Assembly (NCBI RefSeq): GCF_964033635.1
Contig: NZ_OZ035533.1
Location: 5,737,001 to 5,801,000 of the forward strand
Source: Chitinophaga sp. MM2321
GTDB lineage: Bacteria; Bacteroidota; Bacteroidia; Chitinophagales; Chitinophagaceae
Direction: 5' to 3'
Length of the DNA: 64,000 nt
The notes beneath the pieces were generated by a model, which saw only the letters and a list, made by a program, of their open reading frames with translations, was not told where the DNA came from and did no database searches. Made by a program: the position numbers and the translations under genes. Of the stretch, positions 17,119 to 24,995 are shown piece by piece. Every line of letters starts with the position of its first letter. The stretch's first letter is position 1.

Positions 17119-18912
17119 ATGGACGCAACAGTTGAAAATAAGACTGCGCTGAAAGGCGCGGAATTCCTGGTAAAGGAAAGTGCTCCTGAAGAAGTGTTTA
17201 CGCCGGAAGACTTTTCGGAAGAGCAGCTGATGATCAAAGAAATGGCAGATCAGTTCATCAGTAAAGAGGTAACACCACTGATTGACCGGATTGACAAACT
17301 GGAGGAAGGGCTGATGCCATCGCTCCTGGAGAAAGCAGGTGAACAGGGATTGCTGGGCGCAGCCTTCCCGGAAGAATATGGTGGTTTGGGTAAAGATTTT
17401 GTAACCGCTACTATCATCAACGAAGGATTGGGCGCAGGTCACTCCTTTTCCGTAGCCATGGCTGCACATACAGGTATCGGTTCACTCCCTATCCTCTACT
17501 TCGGTACGGAAGAACAGAAACAGAAATATATTCCCAAACTGGCTACGGGCGAAATGAAAGGCGCCTATGCGCTGACAGAACCCGAATCCGGCTCTGATGC
17601 ACTGGGAGCCAGAACATCCGCCAAACTAACGGAAGACGGTAAATATTACCTGCTCAACGGGCAGAAATGCTGGATCACCAACTCAGGCTTTGCGGATGTG
17701 TTCACCGTTTTTGCTAAAATAGACGGCGACAAATTCACAGCTTTTATTGTAGATAAAGATACCCCCGGATTTACACTGGGTGAAGAAGAACATAAAATGG
17801 GGATCAAAGGATCTTCTACCCGGCAGATTTATTTCCAGGACGCCAAAGTGCCCGTAGAAAATGTGCTGGGCGTGATCGGCAAAGGTCACCTCATTGCTTT
17901 TAACATCCTGAACATAGGCCGCCTGAAACTCTGTGCGGCCGCACTCGGCGCGGCCAAGAAGTGTATTGCTACTTCCGTGCAATACGCCAATACACGCGTA
18001 CAATTCAAACAACCCATCGCCAATTTCGGCGCTATCAAACATAAACTGGCGGAAATGGTTATCCGCACCTGGACATCCGAATCTGCGCTGTTCCGCACCG
18101 CCCAGCTGATAGATGACAAGGAAAAAGAATTACTGGCCGCCGGCAAACCCTTCAACGAAGCCTTACTGGGCGCCGCAGAAGAATATGCCGTGGAATGCGC
18201 CATCCTGAAAGTAAACGGCTCCGAAGTGCTCGACTTTGTAGTGGATGAAGGTGTGCAGATACACGGTGGCAACGGCTTCAGTGATGAATACGTTATTTCA
18301 AAAGCCTACCGCGATTCCCGTATCAACCGCATCTTCGAAGGCACCAACGAAATTAACCGCCTGCTCACCCTCGACATGACCCTGAAACGCGCCATGAAAG
18401 GGAAACTGGACCTCATGAATCCTGCCATGAACGTGATGAAGGAACTGATGAGTATCCCCGATTTCGGCAACGATGATGAAAGTGCTTTCAGCAAGGAAAA
18501 GAAAATGATCGTGAACTTCAAAAAAGCGATCCTGATGGCAGCAGGTGCCGCCGCACAGAAACTCATGACGAAGCTTGAAAATGAACAGGAGATCTTAATG
18601 GACATCGCCGATATGGCCATCGAAACTTTTGTAGCAGAAAGTGCCCTCCTCCGGCTTATCAAGATGACCCAGCATAAAGGCGAAGCCGCAGCATCCCTGC
18701 AGGCAGATATTGTACGCACCTACCTCTATGATGCAGCAGACCGTATCAACAAATCAGGTAAAGATGCGATCAACGCATTTGCAGAAGGTGATGAACAACG
18801 TATGATGCTCCTCGGCCTGAAACGCTTTACCAAAGCAGATCCGTTCAATGCTAAAGATGCCCGCAGAAGAATAGCGGATAAACTGATAGCAGATAATAAA
18901 TACGCCCTGTAA
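17119..18912 (+). CDS. Acyl-CoA dehydrogenase (long, VLCAD-like)
   Basis: FAD enzyme that oxidises acyl-CoA to trans-2-enoyl-CoA in beta-oxidation. The 597-residue length, with an extra helical C-terminal domain after about residue 430, matches the VLCAD/FadE-like branch rather than short 380-residue forms. Signatures: YALTEPESGSDA, CWITNSGFADVFTVFAK, QIHGGNGFSDEY and INRIFEGTNEINR, where the flavin and the substrate pocket meet. The upstream region contains GACCAGGATTAAACTGGTTT (17058 onward), an inverted repeat that could be an operator or a relative of the dispersed repeats. The gene is alone, without thiolase or hydratase neighbours. Confidence 0.94.
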   Translation: MDATVENKTALKGAEFLVKESAPEEVFTPEDFSEEQLMIKEMADQFISKEVTPLIDRIDKLEEGLMPSLLEKAGEQGLLGAAFPEEYGGLGKDFVTATIINEGLGAGHSFSVAMAAHTGIGSLPILYFGTEEQKQKYIPKLATGEMKGAYALTEPESGSDALGARTSAKLTEDGKYYLLNGQKCWITNSGFADVFTVFAKIDGDKFTAFIVDKDTPGFTLGEEEHKMGIKGSSTRQIYFQDAKVPVENVLGVIGKGHLIAFNILNIGRLKLCAAALGAAKKCIATSVQYANTRVQFKQPIANFGAIKHKLAEMVIRTWTSESALFRTAQLIDDKEKELLAAGKPFNEALLGAAEEYAVECAILKVNGSEVLDFVVDEGVQIHGGNGFSDEYVISKAYRDSRINRIFEGTNEINRLLTLDMTLKRAMKGKLDLMNPAMNVMKELMSIPDFGNDDESAFSKEKKMIVNFKKAILMAAGAAAQKLMTKLENEQEILMDIADMAIETFVAESALLRLIKMTQHKGEAAASLQADIVRTYLYDAADRINKSGKDAINAFAEGDEQRMMLLGLKRFTKADPFNAKDARRRIADKLIADNKYAL

Positions 18913-18917
18913 TCATT

Positions 18918-18979
18918 CATATGATGAGCGGAGATCGAAATGATTCATTTTATCAGCTTTGATCTCCACTCATCATATG
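18918..18979. repeat. Inverted repeat between the dehydrogenase and amidase genes
   Basis: CATATGATGAG-C-GGAGATC on the left and GATCTCC-A-CTCATCATATG on the right pair over 18 bp with one mismatch. It starts six bases after the dehydrogenase stop and may terminate its transcript or belong to the long hairpins seen elsewhere in the window. Confidence 0.7.
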
Positions 18980-19044
18980 TTTCTAAAAATCAACTCCATA
19001 TAGTCTCCTGTTTCCCTCTTATCTTTACATGATTTTGACGGGAT

Positions 19045-20787
19045 ATGAATCGATCAGCAAAGTTTTTACTCCAGATTTTTACGGTAATAGTTATTCCCCT
19101 TTGGGCCAGTGGTCAGGCTTCTATACGCCTTAGCCAGCCATCACGGGAGGTAAGCAATGTTTCTACTGCGCGGCAGTTCATCGCCGGCCGTACCTGCGCA
19201 GGATGCAAAATAACGATCAATAACGATACGGCTTACGTATACAGTACCGGTACCTTTGCCGTAAAGCAGGAACTGACGCCCGGCAAAAGTACGTTTGTGG
19301 TTACCGCAGAAAGTCCTAACGGCCAAACATATACGAAAACACTGGTTTATTACTATGCACCACCACCGGCACCCAGGGTTACTACTGCTTTCCGGATAGA
19401 TTTTATAGAGATTTCTCCCAGGGGCAATTTACAACTCATGCCCGGCGACACCCTCCATATTAAAATGAAAGGCTATCCCGGTGGACAGGCCAGCTGGTTC
19501 AATAATACTCCGCTGAAAGAAATGCCGGCTTCACAAACCAACGGCATCGCCGGCTACTACAGCGGCAGCTATATTATTCAACCCCGCGACTCCATGCTGA
19601 ATGGCAAGCTGCAGGTAATACTGCGCGGGCAGGGCGGCGAAACAGCCATCCTTGGCAGCACCTACCGCTACAGCGTAATGCGCAACGAGGTACCTCTTAC
19701 CGGGCGCACCATCGACAACATGACCTACCTCACCTCCAGCCCTGATGGCGACCGCCTGGGCCCCAATAAAATAGGCTATCTTGATAGAGATGTACTGCTG
19801 CACATCACCGGCAAACAAGGCGATTATTATAAAGTACGCCTGTCATCCAAACAAACGGCCTTCATCCCCGAACCGCTGGTAGATACGGAAATACCACAGG
19901 AAGCTTTACCCGTAAGCATTGTAGACGATGCAAAAGTGTGGGGTGATGATAAAGCAGATTATGTATCCGTTGCATTGTCCGATAAACTACCCTACACCTC
20001 TACACAGGTTGTTACTCCCGGGAAAATCATTGTAGACGTACACGGCGCCTACATGGAACAAGGTGTAAACGCCCTGCTGCAAGGCACCAGGGAAATCACC
20101 GGCATAGCGTTTCAACAGCCCGCGCATGATATATTCCGGATGGTCATCTCCCTTAAACATGCGCCCTGGGGTTACCAGGTGTATTATGAAAATAACCGTA
20201 TAACGGTAAAGGTTAAACGTGTACCGGAGAAATTATCGCTGGCTAATCTCGTTATCGGTATTGACCCCGGTCATGGTGGCGGCAACCCTGGTGCGGTAGG
20301 ACTTACAGGCGTTTATGAAAAGCAGCTCACGCTCACACTTTCCCTGCTCCTCAAAGCCGCCCTGGAAAGAGAAGGCGCCAAAGTGATCATCTCCCGCACC
20401 ACCGAACGGTTTGTGCCAAACGAAGACCGCCTGTCGCTTTTCCGGCGCGCCAATCCGGACCTGCTGTTAAGCATCCACTTAAATTCATCCGGCAATCCCG
20501 TAGATGCATATGGTACGGCCACTTACTATAAACATCCTTTCTGCGAACCATTGAATGCAGCCATACATCAACGTTTACTGGAAACAGGACTGCGCGACTT
20601 CGGCAATAACAGCGACTTCAATTTCATCCTCAATAACCCTACTGAATTTCCTGATGCACTGATAGAAACACTCTTTCTCAGCAATCCCGGCGATGAAGAA
20701 AAAATACTAAATCCCGCTTTCCAGCAACAACTTATAAGCAAGATTGTACTGGGCTTAAAGGATTATCTGAAGAATTTAGGGATGTAA
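19045..20787 (+). CDS. N-acetylmuramoyl-L-alanine amidase
   Basis: Secreted zinc amidase that cleaves the lactyl-amide bond of peptidoglycan during division and turnover. The 580-residue protein has a signal peptide (MNRSAKFLLQIFTVIVIPLW, cleavage near SGQA). About 370 residues of beta-rich, partly SH3-like and AMIN-like sequence follow, then the Amidase_3 domain: IGIDPGHGGGNPGAVG (first Zn His), VYEKQLTL (Zn Glu), LLLSIHLNSSG (second Zn His) and LIETLFLSNPGDE (catalytic Glu). The C-terminal 12 nt overlap the convergent M28 peptidase gene. The large N-terminal part probably targets the enzyme. Confidence 0.92.
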   Translation: MNRSAKFLLQIFTVIVIPLWASGQASIRLSQPSREVSNVSTARQFIAGRTCAGCKITINNDTAYVYSTGTFAVKQELTPGKSTFVVTAESPNGQTYTKTLVYYYAPPPAPRVTTAFRIDFIEISPRGNLQLMPGDTLHIKMKGYPGGQASWFNNTPLKEMPASQTNGIAGYYSGSYIIQPRDSMLNGKLQVILRGQGGETAILGSTYRYSVMRNEVPLTGRTIDNMTYLTSSPDGDRLGPNKIGYLDRDVLLHITGKQGDYYKVRLSSKQTAFIPEPLVDTEIPQEALPVSIVDDAKVWGDDKADYVSVALSDKLPYTSTQVVTPGKIIVDVHGAYMEQGVNALLQGTREITGIAFQQPAHDIFRMVISLKHAPWGYQVYYENNRITVKVKRVPEKLSLANLVIGIDPGHGGGNPGAVGLTGVYEKQLTLTLSLLLKAALEREGAKVIISRTTERFVPNEDRLSLFRRANPDLLLSIHLNSSGNPVDAYGTATYYKHPFCEPLNAAIHQRLLETGLRDFGNNSDFNFILNNPTEFPDALIETLFLSNPGDEEKILNPAFQQQLISKIVLGLKDYLKNLGM

Positions 20788-22980
20788 GTGGCTTGCCAGC
20801 CTGTTAATAGCTGCGGCGGCGATGCTGATCTGCTCCTGTGCTTCGGTCCATCTGCGTTGTTCAATGGCTTCTCTTACACCGGGGATGGTTTTTACGCCGT
20901 AGCCGGTATAAAAGCCAGGCGCATACAAAGTATGTTTGTACCAGGCGCGGGCAGGCAATCCTTTGTCGTTCAGGAGCTGTTGTTCTGCCTGGTAAAGTAT
21001 TTTGTTTAAGGATTGTTTATTACCGGTTATTTTTTCGGGAGAGATAGACCGGGTAACAGTATCCAATGCGATCATAGCATTTTGCAAAGGAGAAAAATCG
21101 AGGTAGGGAACTGCGGTTTCCGGTACCGGTGGCAGCAGATGTTTGGCGGTATCCGCAGCCAGTCCGTATTTGTTTTCCCGGATCAGTTGATTTTCGATGG
21201 TAGTGGCTTCGCGCAGGTCCGTTGTTAATGTAATCAGTTCATTCACATATCCGTTTACGGTTTCATATAGTTTACGGAAATCAAATGGCAGGGTAACGGC
21301 GTCGGCTATACGCAATACTGTATGTCCTGCTGTTTGCGATAACGCCACCCCGTAGTTAAATCCCGGATCTTTAAAGCGGATATAGTTATCGTAGGAATCA
21401 TAGATGGAATGATATTCTCCGCCGGCATCTTCTCCCCCAAAACTATAATCGAGGGAAGGCACGCCCAGGTGTTGCAGGAAGGAAGAATAGTCAGAACCTG
21501 AGCCCATGGCATTAATGGCGATACCTTGTTTATCCAGCTTTTCCTTTTTTAGTTTAGGCGTTGTTGCTTTCAATATATCGGCAGCCTGTTTGCGGGCAAG
21601 GATACTCACCTGTGTTTGCGGATCGGTGATATCGCGCCCTACTTCATTCACCAGCGTTTCCAGGGCATGTGAACCGCTGGCGTTGAGAAATCCGCGGCCA
21701 TTATTATCTGAGTTGATGTATACCACCGCTTTTTCCTGTAATTCAGCGGCATGGTCTTCCACCCATTCGGTAGAGCCCAGCAAGCCGGGTTCTTCCCCAT
21801 CCCACGCACAATATACCAGCGTACGACGGGGGCGATAGCCTTCTTTTGCCAGCTCACCGATTGCCTTGGCTTCTTCCAGCAGGGAGGCGAGGCCGCTTAC
21901 AGGATCTGCCGCGCCATTCACCCAGGCATCGTGGTGATTACCACGGATCACCCACTGGTCGGGCTGCTCACTGCCTTTTAATTTCGCAATCACATCATAA
22001 CAGGGACGGATCTGCCAGTCGAAGGCCAGTTTCAGGTGAACTTTTGCCTTACCCGGTCCGATGTGATAGGTAAACGGCAGGCCACCGTGCCAATCTCCCG
22101 GTGCTACGGGGCCATCCAGTGCGCGGAGCAGTGGCTCCGCATCGTGGTAGCTGATAGGCAATACCGGAATTTTGAGCAGGTTGGGCGCTGTAGCCCTGTC
22201 CAGCCGCTGCGCGGAGGCGGTAGCGCCAATATTGGGGGTCAGCGGATCGCCGGGATAGATCACCATATCCATAACAGACCCGCGTTGTACACCATATTCA
22301 TTTTTAAAAGAACCTTCAGGATATACGTCGCCGCTGAAATAGCCGTCATCCCAGGGATCAGAGTAGATGATACAGCCTATTGCACCGTGTTCCTGTGCCA
22401 CTTTGGGTTTTGTACCGCGCCAGGAGCGGCCGTATTTAGCGATAACAATTTTACCTTTCACGCTTACACCTGCACGTTCCAGGTACTTATAATCTTCCGG
22501 GAGGCCATAGTTTACAAATACCAGTTCTCCGTTTATATCACCGTCTGCACTGAAGCAGTTGTAGGTAGGCAACTGCCCATCCTGCCCGGAAGTAGCATCT
22601 TCTTTCAGAGCGGGTTCTTTCAGTACAGCCTTGTAAGTAGTGGGGCTGGTGAGTTCCAGCACCCTTTCTTTGGGTATAGGAAACAGCACCTGGTAGGTCA
22701 CGATTTCTGCCTCCCACCCATAACTCTTAAAGCGTTGTAAGATGTCTTCTGCTACGGCTTTTCCGCGGGCGGAGCTAATATGATGGGGTTGGGCGGAGAG
22801 GCTTTTAATGGTTTCCCCGATATGCCGGCTGCTCAGTTTCTTGTCGAAACGGGCTTCCAGTTGCAGGTGTTGGGTGGCTGCACTGTCTGTATATCCCAGT
22901 AGTTTTTTGTCCTGTGCGTGAGCGGCTATAGTGGTGCATAGTAATAGTGCTGGCAAAAAAGGAAAGTAAGTTGTTGTCAT
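20776..22980 (-). CDS. M28 family metallopeptidase (glutamate carboxypeptidase II-like)
   Basis: Secreted di-zinc peptidase of 734 residues with the three-domain plan of glutamate carboxypeptidase II: a signal peptide (MTTTYFPFLPALLLCTTIAA, then HAQ), a PA domain (about residues 110-270) inserted in the catalytic domain, and a C-terminal helical dimerisation-like domain. Zinc and catalytic motifs: RGNHHDAWVNGAADPVSG, AWDGEEPGLLGSTEW with the catalytic Glu, INSDNNG, and GGEYHSIYDSYD with the last His. It likely removes C-terminal acidic residues from peptides in the periplasm. It diverges from korB across a region rich in inverted repeats. Confidence 0.93.
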   Translation of the reverse strand: MTTTYFPFLPALLLCTTIAAHAQDKKLLGYTDSAATQHLQLEARFDKKLSSRHIGETIKSLSAQPHHISSARGKAVAEDILQRFKSYGWEAEIVTYQVLFPIPKERVLELTSPTTYKAVLKEPALKEDATSGQDGQLPTYNCFSADGDINGELVFVNYGLPEDYKYLERAGVSVKGKIVIAKYGRSWRGTKPKVAQEHGAIGCIIYSDPWDDGYFSGDVYPEGSFKNEYGVQRGSVMDMVIYPGDPLTPNIGATASAQRLDRATAPNLLKIPVLPISYHDAEPLLRALDGPVAPGDWHGGLPFTYHIGPGKAKVHLKLAFDWQIRPCYDVIAKLKGSEQPDQWVIRGNHHDAWVNGAADPVSGLASLLEEAKAIGELAKEGYRPRRTLVYCAWDGEEPGLLGSTEWVEDHAAELQEKAVVYINSDNNGRGFLNASGSHALETLVNEVGRDITDPQTQVSILARKQAADILKATTPKLKKEKLDKQGIAINAMGSGSDYSSFLQHLGVPSLDYSFGGEDAGGEYHSIYDSYDNYIRFKDPGFNYGVALSQTAGHTVLRIADAVTLPFDFRKLYETVNGYVNELITLTTDLREATTIENQLIRENKYGLAADTAKHLLPPVPETAVPYLDFSPLQNAMIALDTVTRSISPEKITGNKQSLNKILYQAEQQLLNDKGLPARAWYKHTLYAPGFYTGYGVKTIPGVREAIEQRRWTEAQEQISIAAAAINRLASHLHP

Positions 22981-23027
22981 AAGAGATGCAGATATTGGTT
23001 GAAGTGGGTATATCTAAACAATATACG

Positions 23028-23116
23028 AATAGTCCACTAAATCTATAGGTCATTACTAAAAGTTATGACCCATAAATATACGTTATAGGCAAATAGTCTA
23101 CTTACCCAGTAGATTA
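23028..23116. promoter_or_regulatory. Cluster of symmetric elements in the korB/M28 divergent region
   Basis: A near-perfect palindrome GGTCATTACT-AAA-AGTTATGACC (23048-23070) lies between two direct repeats of AATAGTCYACT (23028-23038 and 23092-23102). A hairpin TCTACT-TACCC-AGTAGA follows (23097-23113). The layout looks like an operator array controlling one or both divergent genes. The binding protein is unknown. Confidence 0.5.
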
Positions 23117-23119
23117 ATA

Positions 23120-23127
23120 TATATTTG
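23120..23127 (+). promoter_or_regulatory. -7 element of korB
   Basis: TATATTTG fits TAnnTTTG, 105 nt before the korB ATG. No TTTG is found at -33. ATCCTTT/AAAGGAT, an inverted repeat at 23131-23162, lies in the predicted leader. Confidence 0.5.
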
Positions 23128-23232
23128 TGTATCCTTTCATAGCTTTACCGGGTGAAAAGGATAAATGATGGCCCGAATTACAGGTATCTATCGTAACTTT
23201 ACAGACTACATATTATATTTTAACTTATACAA

Positions 23233-24267
23233 ATGTCAACAGCAACTATAGCTCCGCAGCCCTTAACAGCAAAAGACTTTTCAACGGACCAGGAAGTACG
23301 CTGGTGCCCTGGATGCGGCGACTACTCTATACTTAAACAGGTACAAACCATTATGCCTACGCTGGGTGTTCCCCGCGAAAATATTGTGATCGTTTCCGGT
23401 ATCGGCTGTTCATCGCGGTTCCCGTATTATATGAACACTTATGGCATGCACTCTATCCACGGCCGTGCTACGGCTATTGCTTCGGGCCTTAAAGCAACGC
23501 GGCCGGAACTCAGTGTATGGATTGTAACCGGAGATGGAGATGGATTGTCGATTGGTGGTAACCATACCATTCACCTGCTCCGCCGTAACTTTGATGTGAA
23601 CATCATGTTGTTCAACAACCAGATCTACGGTTTAACCAAAGGTCAGTACTCTCCAACTTCAGAGCAGAACAAGGTGACCAAATCTACCCCATTCGGCAGT
23701 ATTGATCATCCGTTTAACCCGATGGCCCTGGCCCTGGGTGCAGACGCCACCTTCATTGCCCGTAGTATGGACCGCGACCCCAAACACCTGCAGGAAATGC
23801 TGAAACGCAGCCATGCACATAAAGGCGCCTCTTTCCTGGAAATATACCAGAATTGTAACATCTTCAATGATGGCGCTTTTGAAATATTTACAGAAAAATC
23901 AAGCAAAGGAGATGAAACCGTGTTTGTAGAGCAAGGACAACCCCTGATCTTCGGCGCCCAGAAAAATAAAGGTATCCGTCTCGATGGACTGAAACCAGTG
24001 GTAGTAGAACTTGGTGGCGAATACAGCGCCAGCGACCTGTGGATTCATGATGAAAATGATTTCTACAAAGCACAGCTGCTGACCCGCATGTTCGACGATT
24101 CCCGCATAGAAGGCCATTTACCACGTCCTTTCGGTGTATTCTACCAGGCTCACCGCCATACTTACGAAGAGGTGATGTCCGCACAGTTGGCAGACGCCCT
24201 TGACAGAAAAGGCCCCGGCGACCTGGATAAATTGTTTGCAGGAAGTGAAACGTGGACTATCAAATAA
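23233..24267 (+). CDS. korB: 2-oxoacid:ferredoxin oxidoreductase, beta subunit
   Basis: Thiamine-diphosphate subunit of a 2-oxoacid (probably 2-oxoglutarate) ferredoxin oxidoreductase, 344 residues. Motifs: RWCPGCGDYSILKQVQ and GIGCSSRFPYYMNTYGMHSI (cluster/TPP region), VTGDGDGLSIGGNHTIHLLR (TPP-Mg site GDG..N) and MLFNNQIYGLTKGQYSPTS. The alpha subunit, which normally precedes korB, is absent: upstream lies a divergent peptidase gene. The N-terminus starts MSTATIAPQPLTAKDF. A perfect hairpin terminator follows the stop. Identity of the subunit is firm; whether the substrate is 2-oxoglutarate or another acid is inferred from the family. Confidence 0.93.
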   Translation: MSTATIAPQPLTAKDFSTDQEVRWCPGCGDYSILKQVQTIMPTLGVPRENIVIVSGIGCSSRFPYYMNTYGMHSIHGRATAIASGLKATRPELSVWIVTGDGDGLSIGGNHTIHLLRRNFDVNIMLFNNQIYGLTKGQYSPTSEQNKVTKSTPFGSIDHPFNPMALALGADATFIARSMDRDPKHLQEMLKRSHAHKGASFLEIYQNCNIFNDGAFEIFTEKSSKGDETVFVEQGQPLIFGAQKNKGIRLDGLKPVVVELGGEYSASDLWIHDENDFYKAQLLTRMFDDSRIEGHLPRPFGVFYQAHRHTYEEVMSAQLADALDRKGPGDLDKLFAGSETWTIK

Positions 24268-24273
24268 GAAGAA

Positions 24274-24338
24274 AGCTCATTAATATAAAAAGGAAAGTCC
24301 TGGTTTCGGCCAGGACTTTCCTTTTTATATTAATGAGC
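24274..24338. terminator. 29-bp perfect hairpin terminator between korB and the LysE gene
   Basis: Arms 24274-24303 and 24310-24338 are perfect inverted copies around a 6-nt loop, with A-rich left and T-rich right flanks inside the arms. It can terminate both convergent genes. The right arm includes the LysE stop codon and its last two sense codons. Confidence 0.85.
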
Positions 24339-24965
24339 TAATGTTACATCAAACAGTACCTTATACAACAGCACCACCCCGAATATGATCATGCTCACAC
24401 CGGCAATACGGTTCAGCCATTCCACATTAGTGAGCGTCAGTTTATGCCGGATCTTGTCTGATACAAATACTTTTAGAATATCGGTGGATAAAACCATACT
24501 CAAACAAACCCCATACATCACCACCCGGTGACTAAGAGAGGTAGCACTATAGCCAATACATACCGGCAGCCAGAAAATAACCACCCCGGGATTCAGCGTG
24601 TTCATTAAAAAGCCTGCCAGCCATATTTTGAGATAATCGTGTGTACCAAACATCTCCGGCTTCTCTTCTCCTGTACTGATCTTTACTTTTTTGAATAAAA
24701 GCCCGTACAACCCCATGCCTATCAATAATATGCCGCCAACAATGCCGATAGTACGGTTATATCCCTCCAAACCACTTATAAAAGCGGTGGACAGATTACC
24801 GATGGTTACAAACATGATATCGCTCAAAGACACACCCAGCGCGAAACTAATGCCTGCCTTAAAGCCGTTATTGATGCTGTATTTTATAATGGCGAATATT
24901 ACCGGGCCTACCGATAACGACAGAACTAATCCCAGTCCTAATCCCGCTACAATTGCTGCTATCAT
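24330..24965 (-). CDS. LysE family translocator
   Basis: Inner-membrane exporter of the LysE/RhtB family, 211 residues, with six predicted helices. The N-terminal IVAGLGLGLVLSLSVGPVIF contains the family GP motif, and GFKAGISFALGVSLSDIMFV follows with the conserved G-x4-G-x3-G-D type pattern; further helices lie near residues 70-90, 112-135, 145-165 and 185-205. Family members export basic or neutral amino acids or their derivatives. It starts 30 nt after the stop of a GH3 acyl-amino synthetase gene on the same strand, so the two are likely co-expressed. Its stop lies inside the long hairpin shared with korB. Confidence 0.88.
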   Translation of the reverse strand: MIAAIVAGLGLGLVLSLSVGPVIFAIIKYSINNGFKAGISFALGVSLSDIMFVTIGNLSTAFISGLEGYNRTIGIVGGILLIGMGLYGLLFKKVKISTGEEKPEMFGTHDYLKIWLAGFLMNTLNPGVVIFWLPVCIGYSATSLSHRVVMYGVCLSMVLSTDILKVFVSDKIRHKLTLTNVEWLNRIAGVSMIIFGVVLLYKVLFDVTLAH

Positions 24966-24995
24966 GCTTATTATTTCCGTGTCACAGGTTCGTGT

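Noticed and set aside
22036..22740. Open frame of 234 codons on the plus strand opposite the M28 peptidase gene
   Set aside because: Antisense to a well-defined catalytic domain; the translation has low-complexity, cysteine-rich character without a family match.
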